DNA of 64,000 nt from Galerina marginata (GCA_023014335.1 JAECYW010000005.1:558001-622000), one strand, 5' to 3'. Counted from the stretch's first letter, positions 22,152-35,342 are shown. The notes: generated from the sequence alone by a model not told the origin. Made by a program: numbers and translations.

Positions 22152-25100
22152 ATGCTGATCTTCGTCGTGTCACCTCTATTCCGTGAGTTGTTCTTCAACA
22201 TTTTCTGACGTCGTTTTCTGACCCTCTCCCGAGTCTTGGGCATATCTCATCTCGTCGTCGCCCAAGGAAACTCTACAGGTTTGCCCATTGGAAGCTGTAC
22301 CGCGACTATTCCGTGTGCCAATGGTGCCTGCTGCAACTCAGTATCCGGTTTCTGCGGGTAGGTTGCATCCGTTCAACGTCGAGATTTTGTACATCTCAAA
22401 CTCTTCTCAGATTTGGCCCAGATTTCTGTACTACTGTATCCTCTGGTGGCCCATGTACCTCAAATTGCAATGCATTGGCAGACTGTGGTCCATTCGCTGC
22501 TGCTGAAAATCGTACATGTCCACTGAACGTTTGCTGCAGTCAGGTCTGAGTTGTCTTTGATCATCATCCTCCGTCAACTTATTGTGAGATATACTATAGT
22601 TCGGCTTCTGCGGTACTACTGAAGGTGAGCGTTGTCAGGTACTACGTAGTAAGCATCGTTTTTTTGTTAACTGACCTGCGTTTTAGAGTTTTGCGGCGCT
22701 GGGTGCCAATCGTTCTGCAGTCCTCCTGCGCAAGAGTCGTGTGGAGACAACCAAGCGACGGCATTGCATCGGCGTATTGGTTACTACGAGGTAATCGTCA
22801 TTCTTACCACCGCATCTTGATCAATCGATTTATTTGCTTGCCAGGCATGGGCAGTATCCAGTGACAGTCGCGCTTGCGATGTCTATCCCCCAGAATTAAT
22901 TTCAGCAGAGACTCTGACGCACAGTAAGATTTTTGGCAATCTATAATGACACTTGTACTAATTTACCGTCAGTCAATTTCGCGTTTGCTCTAATTTCCGA
23001 GGATTTCCTTCTGCAAGAGATGACTGTCAACGACAATCTCCTCTGGATGCGAACCACTGCATTGAAGCAGAAGAATCCCGCCCTGAAGGTCTTCTTGTCG
23101 GTGGGTGGATGGAGCTTCAATGACCCAGTACGTCCGGAGACTTCTAATCGGTGCTCTGCTCTAACAGACAGGATAGCCGACGCAACATATTTTCAGTAAC
23201 TTGGTCGGAAGTCTCGACGCCACAAATACTTTTATCGAGAATACACTGTCGGTCTTGCAGGCGTATGGTTTCGACGGGATCGATATTGATTGGGAGTACC
23301 CTGTGGCCCCCGAACGTGGCGGAGTCCCTGCTGACAGGGCAAACTATCCAATGTTCATGTCCCGAGTCAAAGCAGCCTTTGCACCTCGAGGATATGGCTT
23401 AACCTTCACGGCGCCCTCGAGTTATTGGTATCTCCAACATTTTGACCTCCCATCACTCCTGGAGTCCGCTGATTGGGTATGTTCGTCTTACTTCCATTAT
23501 CATAGCTCTTGCTCAACTGGTCATTTTAGGTCAATATTATGACTTATGACCTCCACGGCACCTGGGACAGTACGGATCCGTTCATCGGACCCTTGGTCCT
23601 AGCCCATACAAATTTGACTGAAATTATCGAAACAATGCAACTGTTTCGGAACGTCGGCGTCAATCCTTCGCAGATGGTGATGGGAATTGGCTTCTATGGG
23701 CGCTCTTTCACGCTTGTTGACGGGGTTAGTCGTCTTCCATCTGATCATCATCTGTTCAGTGACTGATAAGCTCCTTAATAATTTAGCAATGCAACACGCC
23801 GGGGTGTCCTTTCTCCGGTGGAGGTGATCCGGGCGAGTGTTCCCTGAGTTCTGGAACTCTTATGTTCTCAGAAATCGAAAAGCTCCTGGATACTACTAGC
23901 GGCCTCATCCCAGTATTCGATGAAGCTGCCGCCGTTAAGTACATCACATGGAACGATAATCAATGGGTATCGGTACGTGTTAGCTGAGTATTTATGGCGT
24001 ATCGAATACTCACGCTGTGTCCTAGTACGACGATGCTCAGACACTACAGATGAAGTTGAACTATGCGAATAGCATTTGTCTCGGAGGTCGGTCATTTATA
24101 ATTATATGCCTCTCATGGATACTAATCAAATTATCTAAGGTACAATGATATGGTCCGTTGATCAGGACGACAGTAGTTACAATGCCCTCAGTGGCTTATA
24201 TCCAGATATTGATATCAACAATCCCTCCTTAGTCGAGTCAGGCAACCAATGCCAAGTCACTGGTACGTCCTTGGTCTGAAATCTTCCTGCCTTTCTCAAT
24301 GCAATTTAATCAGGATGTGGCCAACAGTGTCCGTCCGGATATGATTCGCTCACTACGCTGACCCAAGTTCCCAACATGGTGGGGACATGTCCAACGAACA
24401 ACCCTGCGCGCCTTTGCTGTCCGAAGGGCAACGAGCCTCAAAATTGCTCTTGGCGTGGAGGCGGAGGGACAAGTTGTAACGCCCAATGCAATGTTGGCGA
24501 AGTCGTCCTAGCTCTGGATGAGACTGGAGACGACGGCCATCCAACCTGCATTCAGGGATACAAAGCGTTCTGTTGTTCTTCAGGCGATCCACAACCCGGA
24601 GCATGCTTTGGCGGGTGTAAGTAACTCTGCAATTCGTCTAGTACTGTGACGAATTATTCTCATTTATCCAATTTCTTCAGCTTGCAATGCAGACTCATGC
24701 GCCTCTCCATATGTCGTACAAACTCACGTGAGACAAGGAAGAGCCGACAACGGACTTTCTTGCGAGTTTGAAAAGGGGCCAGTTTGTCCTGAAATCTGTC
24801 AGTTTAACACGAAGCCAGTCTGCTGCAACTGTAAGGTTTTAGTTACTATTCAACGTTCCATGCCACTGACAATTGATCTGATCAGCTGGTTACACCAACT
24901 GTCGATGGGTCGGAGATCCGCCTAATTGCCTGAATGCAGTGTGTAGTGCCGGTCAACTTGCAATATGTGAGCATTCCTTATGCTTTTGAACAGCAGACTT
25001 GACCAGATTGTTATTTAGTTAGCGATATTCAGGGAGATGCGAGTTTTCAGTGCGTTGGCAATAATAAACGTTTTTATTGCTGTGACCCGCCTGCTGGTAA

Positions 25101-28100
25101 GTGGACGACTATTTTCACCCATGCTAGCCATAACGATTCCCAGGATCCTCCTTTTTGCCGATTCCTGTGACTGACGTATTCCCTGCTACCGGCAACGGAT
25201 TCGACGTCAACCAACCGGTCACTTTCACTGTTGACTTCGATGACAACACTGGGACAACGGATACAACTTCGACGGGCGCTGGCTCAAGCGGCATCGGCGA
25301 CGACGGAGCGGAAAACGACTCTGCATTCGGAGGTTCATGAATTCTCTGGATTTCTGTTATGTCGCTGACTGACGAGGAGGGCAGAGGTCTTTATTTCTTC
25401 CCCGAATCCTGGCTCTGTCAGCTCAGTGGATATAGCATCTGATTGGGTGGTTACGAACTGTTCACCGACTAGCGACCAGCCGCAGACCGTCAGTTGAATC
25501 CTCAATCCTTAGACTAGGTTGCTAACTTTCTGAGTCCTGCTCTTTTAGGTTCTCGCATATTGTTCGAAAGGGATGGATGACGTGGACTCAGGCTGTGGAC
25601 ACATTTTCATTGGTCGAACCGAGCACACCATAATCCGAATGCCCGAGTCATGTGGCCGAGGACCTTATGCTCGTGTTGTTTCATTGACTGAGCATTCAGA
25701 TCAGAACGTTCTGCCCGAAGAGCATCAAGCAAGGAAGCGATCGACAGAAAAAGTATATTCATTATCTTTTGACTACAATTTCCTTGCCGTTCCCGAAGAG
25801 AACGGGCCTGTTTTGTGAGTGCTGGTCGTCCGGCTATTTGTTTTGGCTTATCTCACAAGGATTGCAGGATGCGAGCGGATGTAGTGAGTAGAGGATGATC
25901 GCTTCTTTTTGCTCCATTAATCTGTGCTTTCAGACGGATATCCCAGGCTATTGGTGCGCTTTTTTTCTCGCAATGCTTTCAAATACAGTCTGATTAGGGT
26001 TTGGTGCAGGGATGCAATTATCGACAGTCCACCAGATTCAGGAACTACCAACACAAGGCGGAGGCGTGATTTCCATCAGCCTCTGGAATACGAGAAGCGC
26101 TGGTTCGGTCCCTTCGATTCATGGCTGAAGAAACTCACTACCGTCCGTTCTGGTGACACGGTCAGTCGAAACTATCACGTACGTTGTAAATATTATTCCG
26201 TCTTGTAATCCGCCTTGACGCCTGAGTCTAGTGGTCGGATACGTACACCATTTTCCACACAGAGCAACAATGCCCCAACTTTTCGTCTAGTCTTGACATC
26301 AGCGTCACCGGCACTGCTCAGATTACGAGCCAGTTTGGATATTATCTCGAGGCGACCATTGTTCCTCCGTCAATCCAGCAAGCATATGTCTTTTTTGACG
26401 CTGGCGCCAGTGCTCAGGCTTCATTCACGATTACTGGACTCGCAGAAGCCCACTACGGTAGCGGCAGGCAAGAATTTGCTACGTTTGGATTCCCGGGTCT
26501 ATATTATCCGGGTCTGTTGACACTCGGGCCGTCGCTTCATCTTTACGGAGAACTCACAGGCCAGCTAAGTTTGTCTGGGCGCTACACTGCAACTGTTGGC
26601 TATACGTTCCCGGTATGCAATCCTGTGACTCGACCATTTGACCGCGAACTTACTATTCTGCTATTATCAGCCTATAAGCTATGCTTTTGGACTGGCTGAC
26701 GACAATCCCAACGAGGCAAGTTACAGTAAACCGATAATCTTGATAAACCGTAACATGTAACGATGCACAAACTTATAGGAAGATCCGTCGGATAACGTCG
26801 ACTTCAACAACAACAATGTCGGATATGATTTTTCTGTTGGCTATAACGTCAACCTAGAAGGATCCCTGGATGTTCGTTATTCTTAAATAATGACCTGATT
26901 ATTTTTTCTAACTCATCCGATACCTGCCAGGCCCATATCGTCTGTTTGGTTCCACACTTCATCAGACCGTTATCTAACCTCTTGGTCCTGCAGATACCTT
27001 CCCTACAGCTCGGAATTAACGTGCTGGGAGGCGCTCTCATTGATGCTGAGGTGCACTATTTCTATCTCCAAATATTTTGCCATAATTAACTTCTTTTTAT
27101 TCCAGCTTTTTGCCGAAGCAGACATGTATGTTGGTGTATCGATATCTGGTAGCGTAAATCAGGCTGTAAGTCCTTTATATTGTAATTCATAACGTCTACT
27201 GACGCAAGGTGTCCTTAGTCGGCGCTCCAATTTTGTGTCAATCCAGTGAGTAATGCAACTGTTGTTTCGCGATTGCAATCTAATATGTGAAAAGCACTAT
27301 GGTGTCGACCTCAACGCTGGTCTGACCGGTTCAGTATTGTTCTGGAGGCCCAATCCAATTGTGTACGTGTCAAAGCTTTTGTTGTCAATTTCCAAGTCGG
27401 CTTACCACTAGCGTAGCAAAAACTTTTTCTCTGCCGATTTCCCCTTCGGTGGATCTTGCTTCAATTCTGTTACTGAAGCCTCCGCATCAGGCAATAGTAG
27501 GCGCGGTATTGCGGAACCGTTCTACGCATACGAAGCACGTGGCTCTGGTCAACTTGGATCGAACATCTCCTCGAACCATGATCTTAACCTGCCTGCGTAT
27601 GCTGTGATCGAAAGAAGGTCACCATCCTCTCGAAAACGTGGTATGAGTGACGCTTTCGTAATCCAACAACCCACGACGTCCTGGACGGCTGATAACGCCA
27701 ACAAGAACAAGAGCGATATCTTGGACCGTCGAGCCATCCCCTTCTTGCCCGGATATCTGGTCTGTCCTACCGTTGACGATGAGATCTCGGGCTCGAGTGG
27801 TGCAATCGATTGCTTATGCTACTCAGATAATAACATCGACGTGAATGGCGCGACGGGTGAGTGCTCTGGTATGAGCCTAATTTAAAACGTGATTTCTAAT
27901 AGATAACTTCAGGTCAATATGTTGATATCTTGGCAAGAGGGTTCGACGACATGCCAGCCAATATTTCAGCGATATATGGAGAAGAATTTGCCAATGAATA
28001 CCATAATGCAACTGCTGGTGCTCACGAGGAGGAAGATTACGGTCATTTATTCAAACGTGCTGGCGGTACCGCCACGATGGGCACATGTCCTGCATACTTC

Positions 28101-29361
28101 CTCGACATGTCTGGGTATTCAAATACAGATCTCAGCACATTCTTTGACGTGAAACCTGCCGATCAATTGACTCCCACCCTTGGAACGTACAACCCATGGC
28201 CTCCCAACATAAAAGAGGACGATGATGGGAATCCCATCCTGACTTCTGCCGAGTCCGGAGGCGCCATCTTTGCACGGGAGCACGTCTACGAAGTTAGCAT
28301 GGGTGGGTTTATACTTTTCTTGGCTGTTTCTGTGGCGTTTAACGACTGACTCTCGATTAGCGTCGTTGTTCATTGACCATCTGCAGCAATTCACCGACCT
28401 CTGGCAAATTCAGAACGGCCCGTGAGTTTTATATCAAACTTCTTGGTGCCATGGAGTCGGCTCAGATTTCCACTCATTAGGTCCTGGTGTCAATGGGTAA
28501 ACCAGTATCTGAGGTCAGGTACAAATTCGGTCTTTGAGCAGATACAAAATTGCTATCCTGGTGGGTTTTGCACGAGAGTTTTATTGTGCCTTTTATGACG
28601 ATTGATAATTGAAGGCGGCTCAAACGGCGCTACCACCATGGTGTTGCTGGAGCAGCAAGCGAATGTCTTCAAGAATTACGCGTTTTACGAGACAGAACGG
28701 CAACTTGTTCCTGGGAACGGGAATTCCGTCAGGCTCGTAGATCCGACAAAGTGGTTAAACATGTGTCCGACGAAGCAGGTTGCACGATTACGCGCAGCCG
28801 CAGGCCTTCCGTCGTATTTGAACAACTACAATGTGGGCAATTTCCTCAGCGCTAATTTGCTGAGCCAAAAGTTAAACGAAACTAACAGGTCCAACAACTC
28901 TTCAAACGCGATAATACGTGCATACGTAATATCTGGATTGCTTGGTATAATAGCTACATGCAACTGAGTCCCGCCCGTGGTCCCAATCCGAGCAACGTGA
29001 ATGTTCCGGATAAATACGATAACTTTGTAGGCCTGTCTAAATCTCTGACCAAACTTGCTAATTTAATGTGTTCGTCGTGTAGGTATTCAACATCCTCAAC
29101 GGCGTTGTGCCTTACCTCAGAGCTCAAATACCGAACTACATTCAGACCTTCAACCCTGGGAAGTCTGATACGGCCACCGTGGACGTTCGAGTCTCATTTG
29201 CCATAGAACTTGATTTCTGGACGGAGAACGAGAATGGCGATCCAAATTCCGATTGGGACGACAACCTTGCGCCGAAGGCTGACTTGCAGGTATCACGGGC
29301 GCAGCTGACGCAGTCAATATTGAACGCCATTCCTACTATTACTTGGCTGAATACTCATTAG
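22152..29361 (+). CDS. Secreted GH18 chitinase with CBM18 modules, subgroup-C/killer-alpha type
   Basis: About 35 introns of 45-110 nt cut this gene of roughly 1,700 codons; every junction I traced keeps frame, so it looks intact. Order: signal peptide (MLIFVVSPLFLGISHLVVAQ); one degenerate and one good chitin-binding type-1 module near residues 30-115 (CPLNVCCSQFGFCGTTEEFC); GH18 domain near 135-490 with the catalytic motif FDGIDIDWEYP (acid Glu about 255), VFLSVGGWSF, the substrate loop IMTYDLHGTWD and MIWSVDQDD; two Cys-rich repeats (GYDSLTTLTQVPNM region); a long C-terminal region of about 1,000 residues ending at TAG 29359-29361. Fungal subgroup C chitinases, related to the chitinase subunit of yeast killer toxin, have this size and usually carry LysM as well as CBM18; here I see no LysM in the chitinase, but a multi-LysM gene adjoins it. 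One intron (about 26714-26778) uses a GC donor. Confidence 0.9.
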
Positions 29362-29962
29362 GCGTTTGTTACTTTCTGATTCTCTGAATTTCCTACTTAT
29401 TTTTATTATGCTCCCGTATTTGTTGTAGGATTACATATCCTGTCGCTTCGAATGCTTGTGTACCTACCTCGGTCCTCATTCCATAGTTTGATCTACAGTG
29501 CTGGTGACTACTTGACTAGCTTGAGAATGATTAACCGGCGGCATTTTCGACTCTCATGAGTCTCAAACCAATCGAATTTTAGGCATTATGGTTTGGGACC
29601 ACGTTCCTCGTTGTGGGTGCTATGTATATTACCGCACTAGATCGTGTTCGTGATGAACCCTACAAGCATTGAAGCCCCCTTCAAGACTAGGAAACTTTAC
29701 AGTTTATATCTATAACTTTATAAGCTATCTAACACCAGAATATCATTTTTATTTCAACTCTCGGGGAGATCGACTCGCTCCGGTTGACTTCCTTTTTTGG
29801 GTAACTCTCCCGAATGCACCCTAAAAAGGAAACTTCCGAGATTTGAGTTGCCAACATGACACCACTTCAACAGCGCCGTCACCATCGGCCTACTCAAGTA
29901 GTAAGTACTAGTAAGTAACGAAGGTTGGGCCCAGGGTTATCGCAAAACCTTCGATATTTTGA
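29362..29962. other. Intergenic spacer
   Basis: Non-coding 600 bp between the chitinase and the F-box pseudogene. I see no gene or repeat here. Confidence 0.4.
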
Positions 29963-32058
29963 ATGGACCTACGCTTTTACGACCTCCCTCCCGAAATTCT
30001 GATTGACATCGCCTCCTTGTACTTGGACTTCATCGACATTTACTCACTTCAGCGAACATGCCGCACCGTTTTGCGAGTCATTCAGTCCTCCTTGCAGCTT
30101 CGCTACAAATTAGAGCTGCAGATTGCGGGGATGTTGGACAACCCGCTCTGTGAGCAGCTAACCTCCACCCGCCTCGACATGTTACGAGCTAGAGAGCGCG
30201 CTTGGGCTTTCTTCGAATACCCATTTCTATCGACTCCTCAGCTACCACGCAGGCCGTCTGGGTTATATGATGTTACACCTAGCATATGTTTATTGGGAAA
30301 GGTGGATGACGATTCTACTACGCGCTCGATCCAAGCCGTTCGTCTGCCCCACCAAGCCAACATCATCAAAAAATGGGACGTCATCCACTTCCATGCCGAA
30401 ATCATCGATTTTGGGACATCCATTGAGGAGAATGACCTAATAGCCAGCGTTTGTCTGTGAGTACTAACCATCCTTCACGTTGCTTAATGTTGATTTCCCC
30501 GCCAGGACCCCAATCCGCGACTTCCCAAATATGTCCCGTCTGTGCATCATCCTCCGCCGTTATTCGACCCAAGCGCTTTACGACGGCATGGCGAGCCCGA
30601 TTATCTTGCTCTCAGAAGAACCTGCCAACCGCCGTCACCCAATTGTCAGGATCGAGATCTCTGGGGCAAATCTAGCAGTCTTGGGTTAACGTTGTTGGGG
30701 TGTTGAAGTCTGTGACTGTTATGGTCGAGGAAAAAGCTCTGGCCGTTGCAGTGCGCCTGCCCACGCCAGAAACGCGTCTGACTAAAAGTCAGGTTTTCAA
30801 CTTTCTGATTTTTTTCACGTACTTAAATTCATATACAGGAAATTTATCGATATACATAAATTATAACGGGGATCGTGATGTTCATGGACGTTATGAGCGA
30901 TGCACTCCTGTATGTCTTCAATTGGAGAACGGGCAGTCGGACTGAGAAATCGGTGAGCTAGTTGCATTATGTTGGGAGACATCCAGCTGAATTGTCCCTC
31001 CTAGAACCCCATTCCTGTTGCGAACCCTGAGCTCGTCTTCCTCCGTGAAGACATTCTCCTTAACCCGTCGTTGAGAACCAGTTCCCTCAACATTTACCAC
31101 ATTCCGTCTTCCTCCTTAGAACGTGTTCACCTTGTCCAGAGTCTCAGATTCTCCCAGTTGAATCCAGACTTTGGTATATCTGTCATTGCATGCCGCGGTG
31201 ATCCCAGTCCTACCATGAATGGATTGTTTCCCCAAAACACACCACATCACCGTCCGTACACGAACAATCCTGAAGAGGCCGTCATTGTTTTTACACTCAC
31301 AGTCACGGGAGGAGATGACGATAGCAACGACGATGACGACAGCGATGAAGACGACGACAATAAAGACGACGACGATGAAGACGACGACGACGAAGACGAC
31401 CAACTAGCAAGCTACTTTGTGATGGTCGTTCACAGGAAAGCCCTCCTCAACCTCCTTCCCGCGCATTTCGACACCACATCTCCTAGCTGTGCTGTACCTT
31501 GGGAGTCTTGGGGCCCTCCGATCACGCGCTCACCGCCATTCCATTAGTTTCGTCACTATAAGTGCTGGCCAGCGCTTGGTTGAGTTCCGCTCAAACCGTG
31601 GAGGACGCGAGGACGAGTGTAACGATGACATCCACATCCTCGACTTTAATCCGTGCCACGTCAGACTTGCTCGGGCTCGCGGCGATACTGAGTCGAAGAT
31701 GGCGATGACGACGGTTATCGGGGGCGGTTCTCCACCACGATCCACCACTCATCTCCTCAGTGGGTCATCGAAAGAGAAAGATCGTGCCACGACGTCTGAG
31801 AACCCGGAAAATGTCTATCCACGCGGCAAGGTCTTCGTCAACGACGTTGTCTCAAGACTTCCATATGTCCGCTGTACGAGCACTGAGAAATGGGCGGCAT
31901 ACGACTCAATGATGAATGACGAGGAAAGACTGATAGGAATTAGGGTACGTCGTCACCTCATTTCATTTTGACCCCGAAACTAACCTTAGCGCAAACAGGC
32001 AGATCATGGCGATGATCCGACTAAGTTGCACTCAATAGACCTGGTGTATTTCGGTTGA
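29963..32058 (+). pseudogene. F-box protein gene with frameshift
   Basis: The start MDLRFYDLPPEILIDIASLYL is a clear F-box (SCF ubiquitin ligase adaptor; residues about 6-50 with LQRTCRTVLRVIQ). A canonical intron after 30456 joins exon 2 at 30506. The middle part (about 30690-30850) has stops that I could not resolve into a good exon model. Coding similarity to the Agaricomycete F-box family resumes with LLYVFNWRTG, an intron at about 30954-31004, and VFLREDILLNP. An acidic GACGA-coded tract follows (31310-31400). At about 31530 one base must be removed to pass from GPPITR to SFVTISAGQR. The last intron (31945-31998) and the tail LHSIDLVYFG, ending TGA 32056-32058, are normal. I favour a recently broken gene. 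Confidence 0.65.
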
Positions 32059-32199
32059 TATACCTAGTGGAGTGGGCCGCTTTTATCACGACAAGCGCCA
32101 TCAGGACGCAGCAGCACGTCGCCTTTATCTCAATGCTCGGTTTAGTTCTGCTTTCGGTGATTTTTGAACTCTTTCGCATTTTCTCTTTTGGTATAACTG

Positions 32200-32394
32200 G
32201 TCGTCGTTGGCAATATCTCCAGTCTTCCTCTGGTGATGCGGGATGTGGAGGCGCTGGGTGATTGTGATACGCTGGAGGAGCAGGCGAGGATATGGAGGGA
32301 GAAGTTAAGGTCGGTGTTACTTAACCCGGTCCAGGTGGTGGTGGCTCTGCTGAAGAACCCGATGTTTTGCTGGAATGTGCTTGGGTTCCGCTGA
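32200..32394 (+). pseudogene. Possible C-terminal fragment of a betaine-lipid synthase (BtaA/DUF3419-like)
   Basis: A short open stretch reads LGDCDTLEEQARIW, then REKLRSVLLNPVQVVVALLK and NPMFCWNVLGFR before a TGA. The combination of an EEQ..IW..KLR..LLNP helix and an NP.F.WN.LG motif reminds me of the DUF3419 domain of S-adenosylmethionine:diacylglycerol 3-amino-3-carboxypropyl transferases. I recall the family only approximately. No neighbouring exons were found, so it would be a relic. Confidence 0.3.
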
Positions 32395-33026
32395 ACCAGC
32401 GCCCTAGAATTAGGGGTCATGACTATCATGACATTGTATACTGTTTACTTCTACTTCCAGACGCTTCTTTCTAAATAATAGCAAATTTCTGAGTGTTTTC
32501 CCAACCGGAATCTTTCTTGCTTTGCGTAATCCATTCTGGCAAGACAGACGCTTAAGCATTGGAGTGTACTATAAATCAGGTTTAGTTCTTCGTCAACCTT
32601 TTTGAAATCTTGAATCAGAACCTGCGTAGAATATTTCAAAGAAACTTTGAACGGGCACGACGTAAAATACCTCCGTAAACTGAATGAAATGTTACTTTAC
32701 GAGGCAGCACTGTGGATGAGAAGACCCCGACTGACTCAATATCTAGCGTGACTTGAGAAATATAACCTTGTAAGCGAGTTTCAAAAGAAATACCTACGAA
32801 AAGCAACAGGGGGAGACGCAGTCTGTGGTCCCATCAAGGGTTTTCGTGCAAACCCAATGTATCCGCACTTGACTAACAATAGAAAGGCAGGTCGTAAGAG
32901 AATCAATCCTACTGCTACAACATATTTACAGTCAGTCCGAGAAACATTCCAGGTCGGTTTATTGAAAAAACTCCTCGTTACTCGCTAAAAGCTTGACCAG
33001 AAACAATCGTATAAATTTCCATCCTA

Positions 33027-34127
33027 CTACGACGAATAATTGTGACGGACGCGGACATCATCACGAACTAAGGTGAGCTGTCGCCTTGGTAGGCTTTCCA
33101 GGGAGGTCCTTCTCACTTGTTCTGCTTCAATTTCCCGCAGAAAGACCTCCGCAAGCCGGATCTGCGCGTCACTGGTGGAATCCTGAGGATACTGGGCCAT
33201 GTAACCATCGCAAGAATTCTGATAAAGTTGATCTTCAGGGCGAGGACGGGGGTAGTATGGATCGTTGACAAAGAACGCCTCGACTAGCAGATGGACGTCG
33301 ACCTCCGTCTTCGACCACCGGCGCATCTTTGGAAGTGAACAATTAGCTTCGTGATTCGTGAGTAAAGTCAGGAAACTACAAACCTGATTCCAGTCGAAGA
33401 CATGCATTGCTACACCGCTGAAAGACGCTCCACCCATAACGAATTCGATATCACGGGCGTCATATCCCTGCGAGTGCAGGCGGCCCAGCATTTCTCCCAT
33501 GCCGTGAGCAATTTCATCCACAGTGGGGTAGTCGTATTGTGGATCTTTTGCAAGCACGTTGGCCAGCTGGGTATACCTGGCTACGTCCAAAGGGAAGTTT
33601 GCAGAGTTGAAAAAAAGACTGGGACGATCACTGTCAGCAATGACTTTCCCGAAGTAAAGTCTGCATATCGAAGGAAGAGTCGCAGTTTCATGACCAGAGG
33701 GATAGAATAGTTGTCGGATAAAGAGGCCAATGGATAGTGGAAGTGGGAGCACTCGTTCCATTGCATACGCGGCGGAATCCAGATTTAAAGCCCTGAAATC
33801 GGATTTGACAACCAAAGGGCGGTTAGTTTGCCAGCTTCGAGAATTTGGGGTGGATGGACTGCCAGCGTTTGCAGAACAGAAGTCGGTGCTGGTCTCGGGA
33901 TCATAATATGCGAGTGGGCGAGGAATCACAAAGAACGAACCAGAGTTGCAGAATTCGTACAGGGAGCAAAGCATTTCGAACTCGTTCTTCAGCTCCGAGG
34001 TACGCAATGGATGAAGGACGTGCTTGAAAGCCACAGGACGGCCTCATGATAATACAGAAACTGCACCAAAGCTACCCTTTCCGATGATCTCAATTTTCCC
34101 CTCAAACCCGGTCTGCAAGGAAGACAT
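33027..34127 (-). pseudogene. DUF3669 (PF12417)-type protein with in-frame stop
   Basis: From the ATG at 34127 the reading frame gives GKIEIIGKGSFGAVSVLS, then a TGA at 34046-34044, and continues in the same frame with GRPVAFKHVLHPLR to the stop at 33027. The GxGSFGxV...VAFK pattern looks like the N-lobe of a kinase-like fold. The later motifs AMERVLPLPL, CRLYFGK, GYDARDIEFVMGG and FFVNDPYYPRPRPEDQLY are those of the fungal DUF3669 domain. A 57-nt intron-like insert (GTTTGTAG...CCAAAG) sits between DWNQ and MRRWSKTEVD and is stop-free. Without readthrough the protein stops after 27 residues. The function of the family is unknown. Confidence 0.7.
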
Positions 34128-35342
34128 GAAGAATTGACCAGGAGATATGGCTTCAATGGCCCGGTCCGGAGATGTCCTGAGTTCCACAGTTTTCTTGACA
34201 AAGTACGCCGAATTTTGAGATATGGATCGTGTAGGAAGATTCGTAGTCAAAAAGCAAAACAAAATATGGTAATTTGCCGTCTAGTTGTGCAACTCCTTGG
34301 GAGACTGGGAGTCGAAAGAGACTTGCGTTGTCAAGGAAGTTGAACGTGCCGCCAGCCTGCACACGGTGCACAGGTCTGCGCAAGGTCCGAGCTCCGGCCC
34401 GTCGTCCGTCCGTCCAATCCTCTGGCAATCAACTTGCGATCGGCCACTATCTGCTTGCTATCCACAAATTGCGAACAGCACCGAGGGAAGCGTCACAGCT
34501 ATTCTTACACTGAAATGCCCTGATCATTCATCAATACCAGGCTCGTTGATGGGTGAACGAGTTTAATCAACACTGTCCATCAACCCAAGGTATTCATATG
34601 GTTTTCATATTACCGAAGATGAAGAATGAAGACCATCCAGCTGGTATTGAAAACGCCGGAGAATGCATTCATTTCCGTTACTGTGCTCAAGCAGTCGCCT
34701 GAAAGCTTATCTGGGAAGGTCGGTTAAGTATCAGTATTGTGCCATGGTCTGTCCACGACTTTCTTCGGTTTATATTTCTAAGGTCCTAGCTTCGCCCCTT
34801 TGAACTATTCCTTTGGTCTTATCCTGTCAGTCCCGCTAGACAACACTGCCACAACAGTCGAGAGCCAAAAAGAAAAGGCGTTCGTGGCAATACTTCCATC
34901 ACTTTGACGGCTACTAAATCAAGAAAGCAGGACAGCGGGGCCCCACAAGTATGAGATCATTTACCGGTCTTCGTGATGTTGAATCGTCAAGAGATCGACA
35001 ATTCGAGGAGCGGTCATCAAGAAGATCAAGCTGAAACAAAATTACTTGCCTAGCTCTGCGCCGAGCCTTAATCGATTAGTGTTCCGAGGTAAATTTGGTA
35101 ACCGCATAATAGATCCTGGGCATCACGGTGCTGAAACCAGTGTCGGCCAGAAATAGCGAGGCTACTATTGGCACGGTACTAAGGCGGGACCAATAGAGAC
35201 TGGTTGGAGGAGGGATGTCCAGCGGACACTCCCAATGTGGATAGTCTTAGGAACAGCAAACCGGGTGTGACCTGCCCAGGACATGGAGCATGCCAATGCA
35301 ATAAAACGTCGGAGGTTCTGTCAACGTCAACATCTCTTTCCT
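34128..35342. other. Intergenic, no supported gene
   Basis: This 1.2 kb stretch lies between the divergent DUF3669 and DUF6533 genes. Short frames at 34.15-34.55 kb have no recognisable domain. It presumably contains both promoters. Confidence 0.4.

Noticed and set aside
22152..29361. Origin of the chitinase from a yeast-type killer plasmid
   Set aside because: The gene has about 35 spliceosomal introns and a normal nuclear context, so it is an ordinary chromosomal family member. The similarity is at the family level only.
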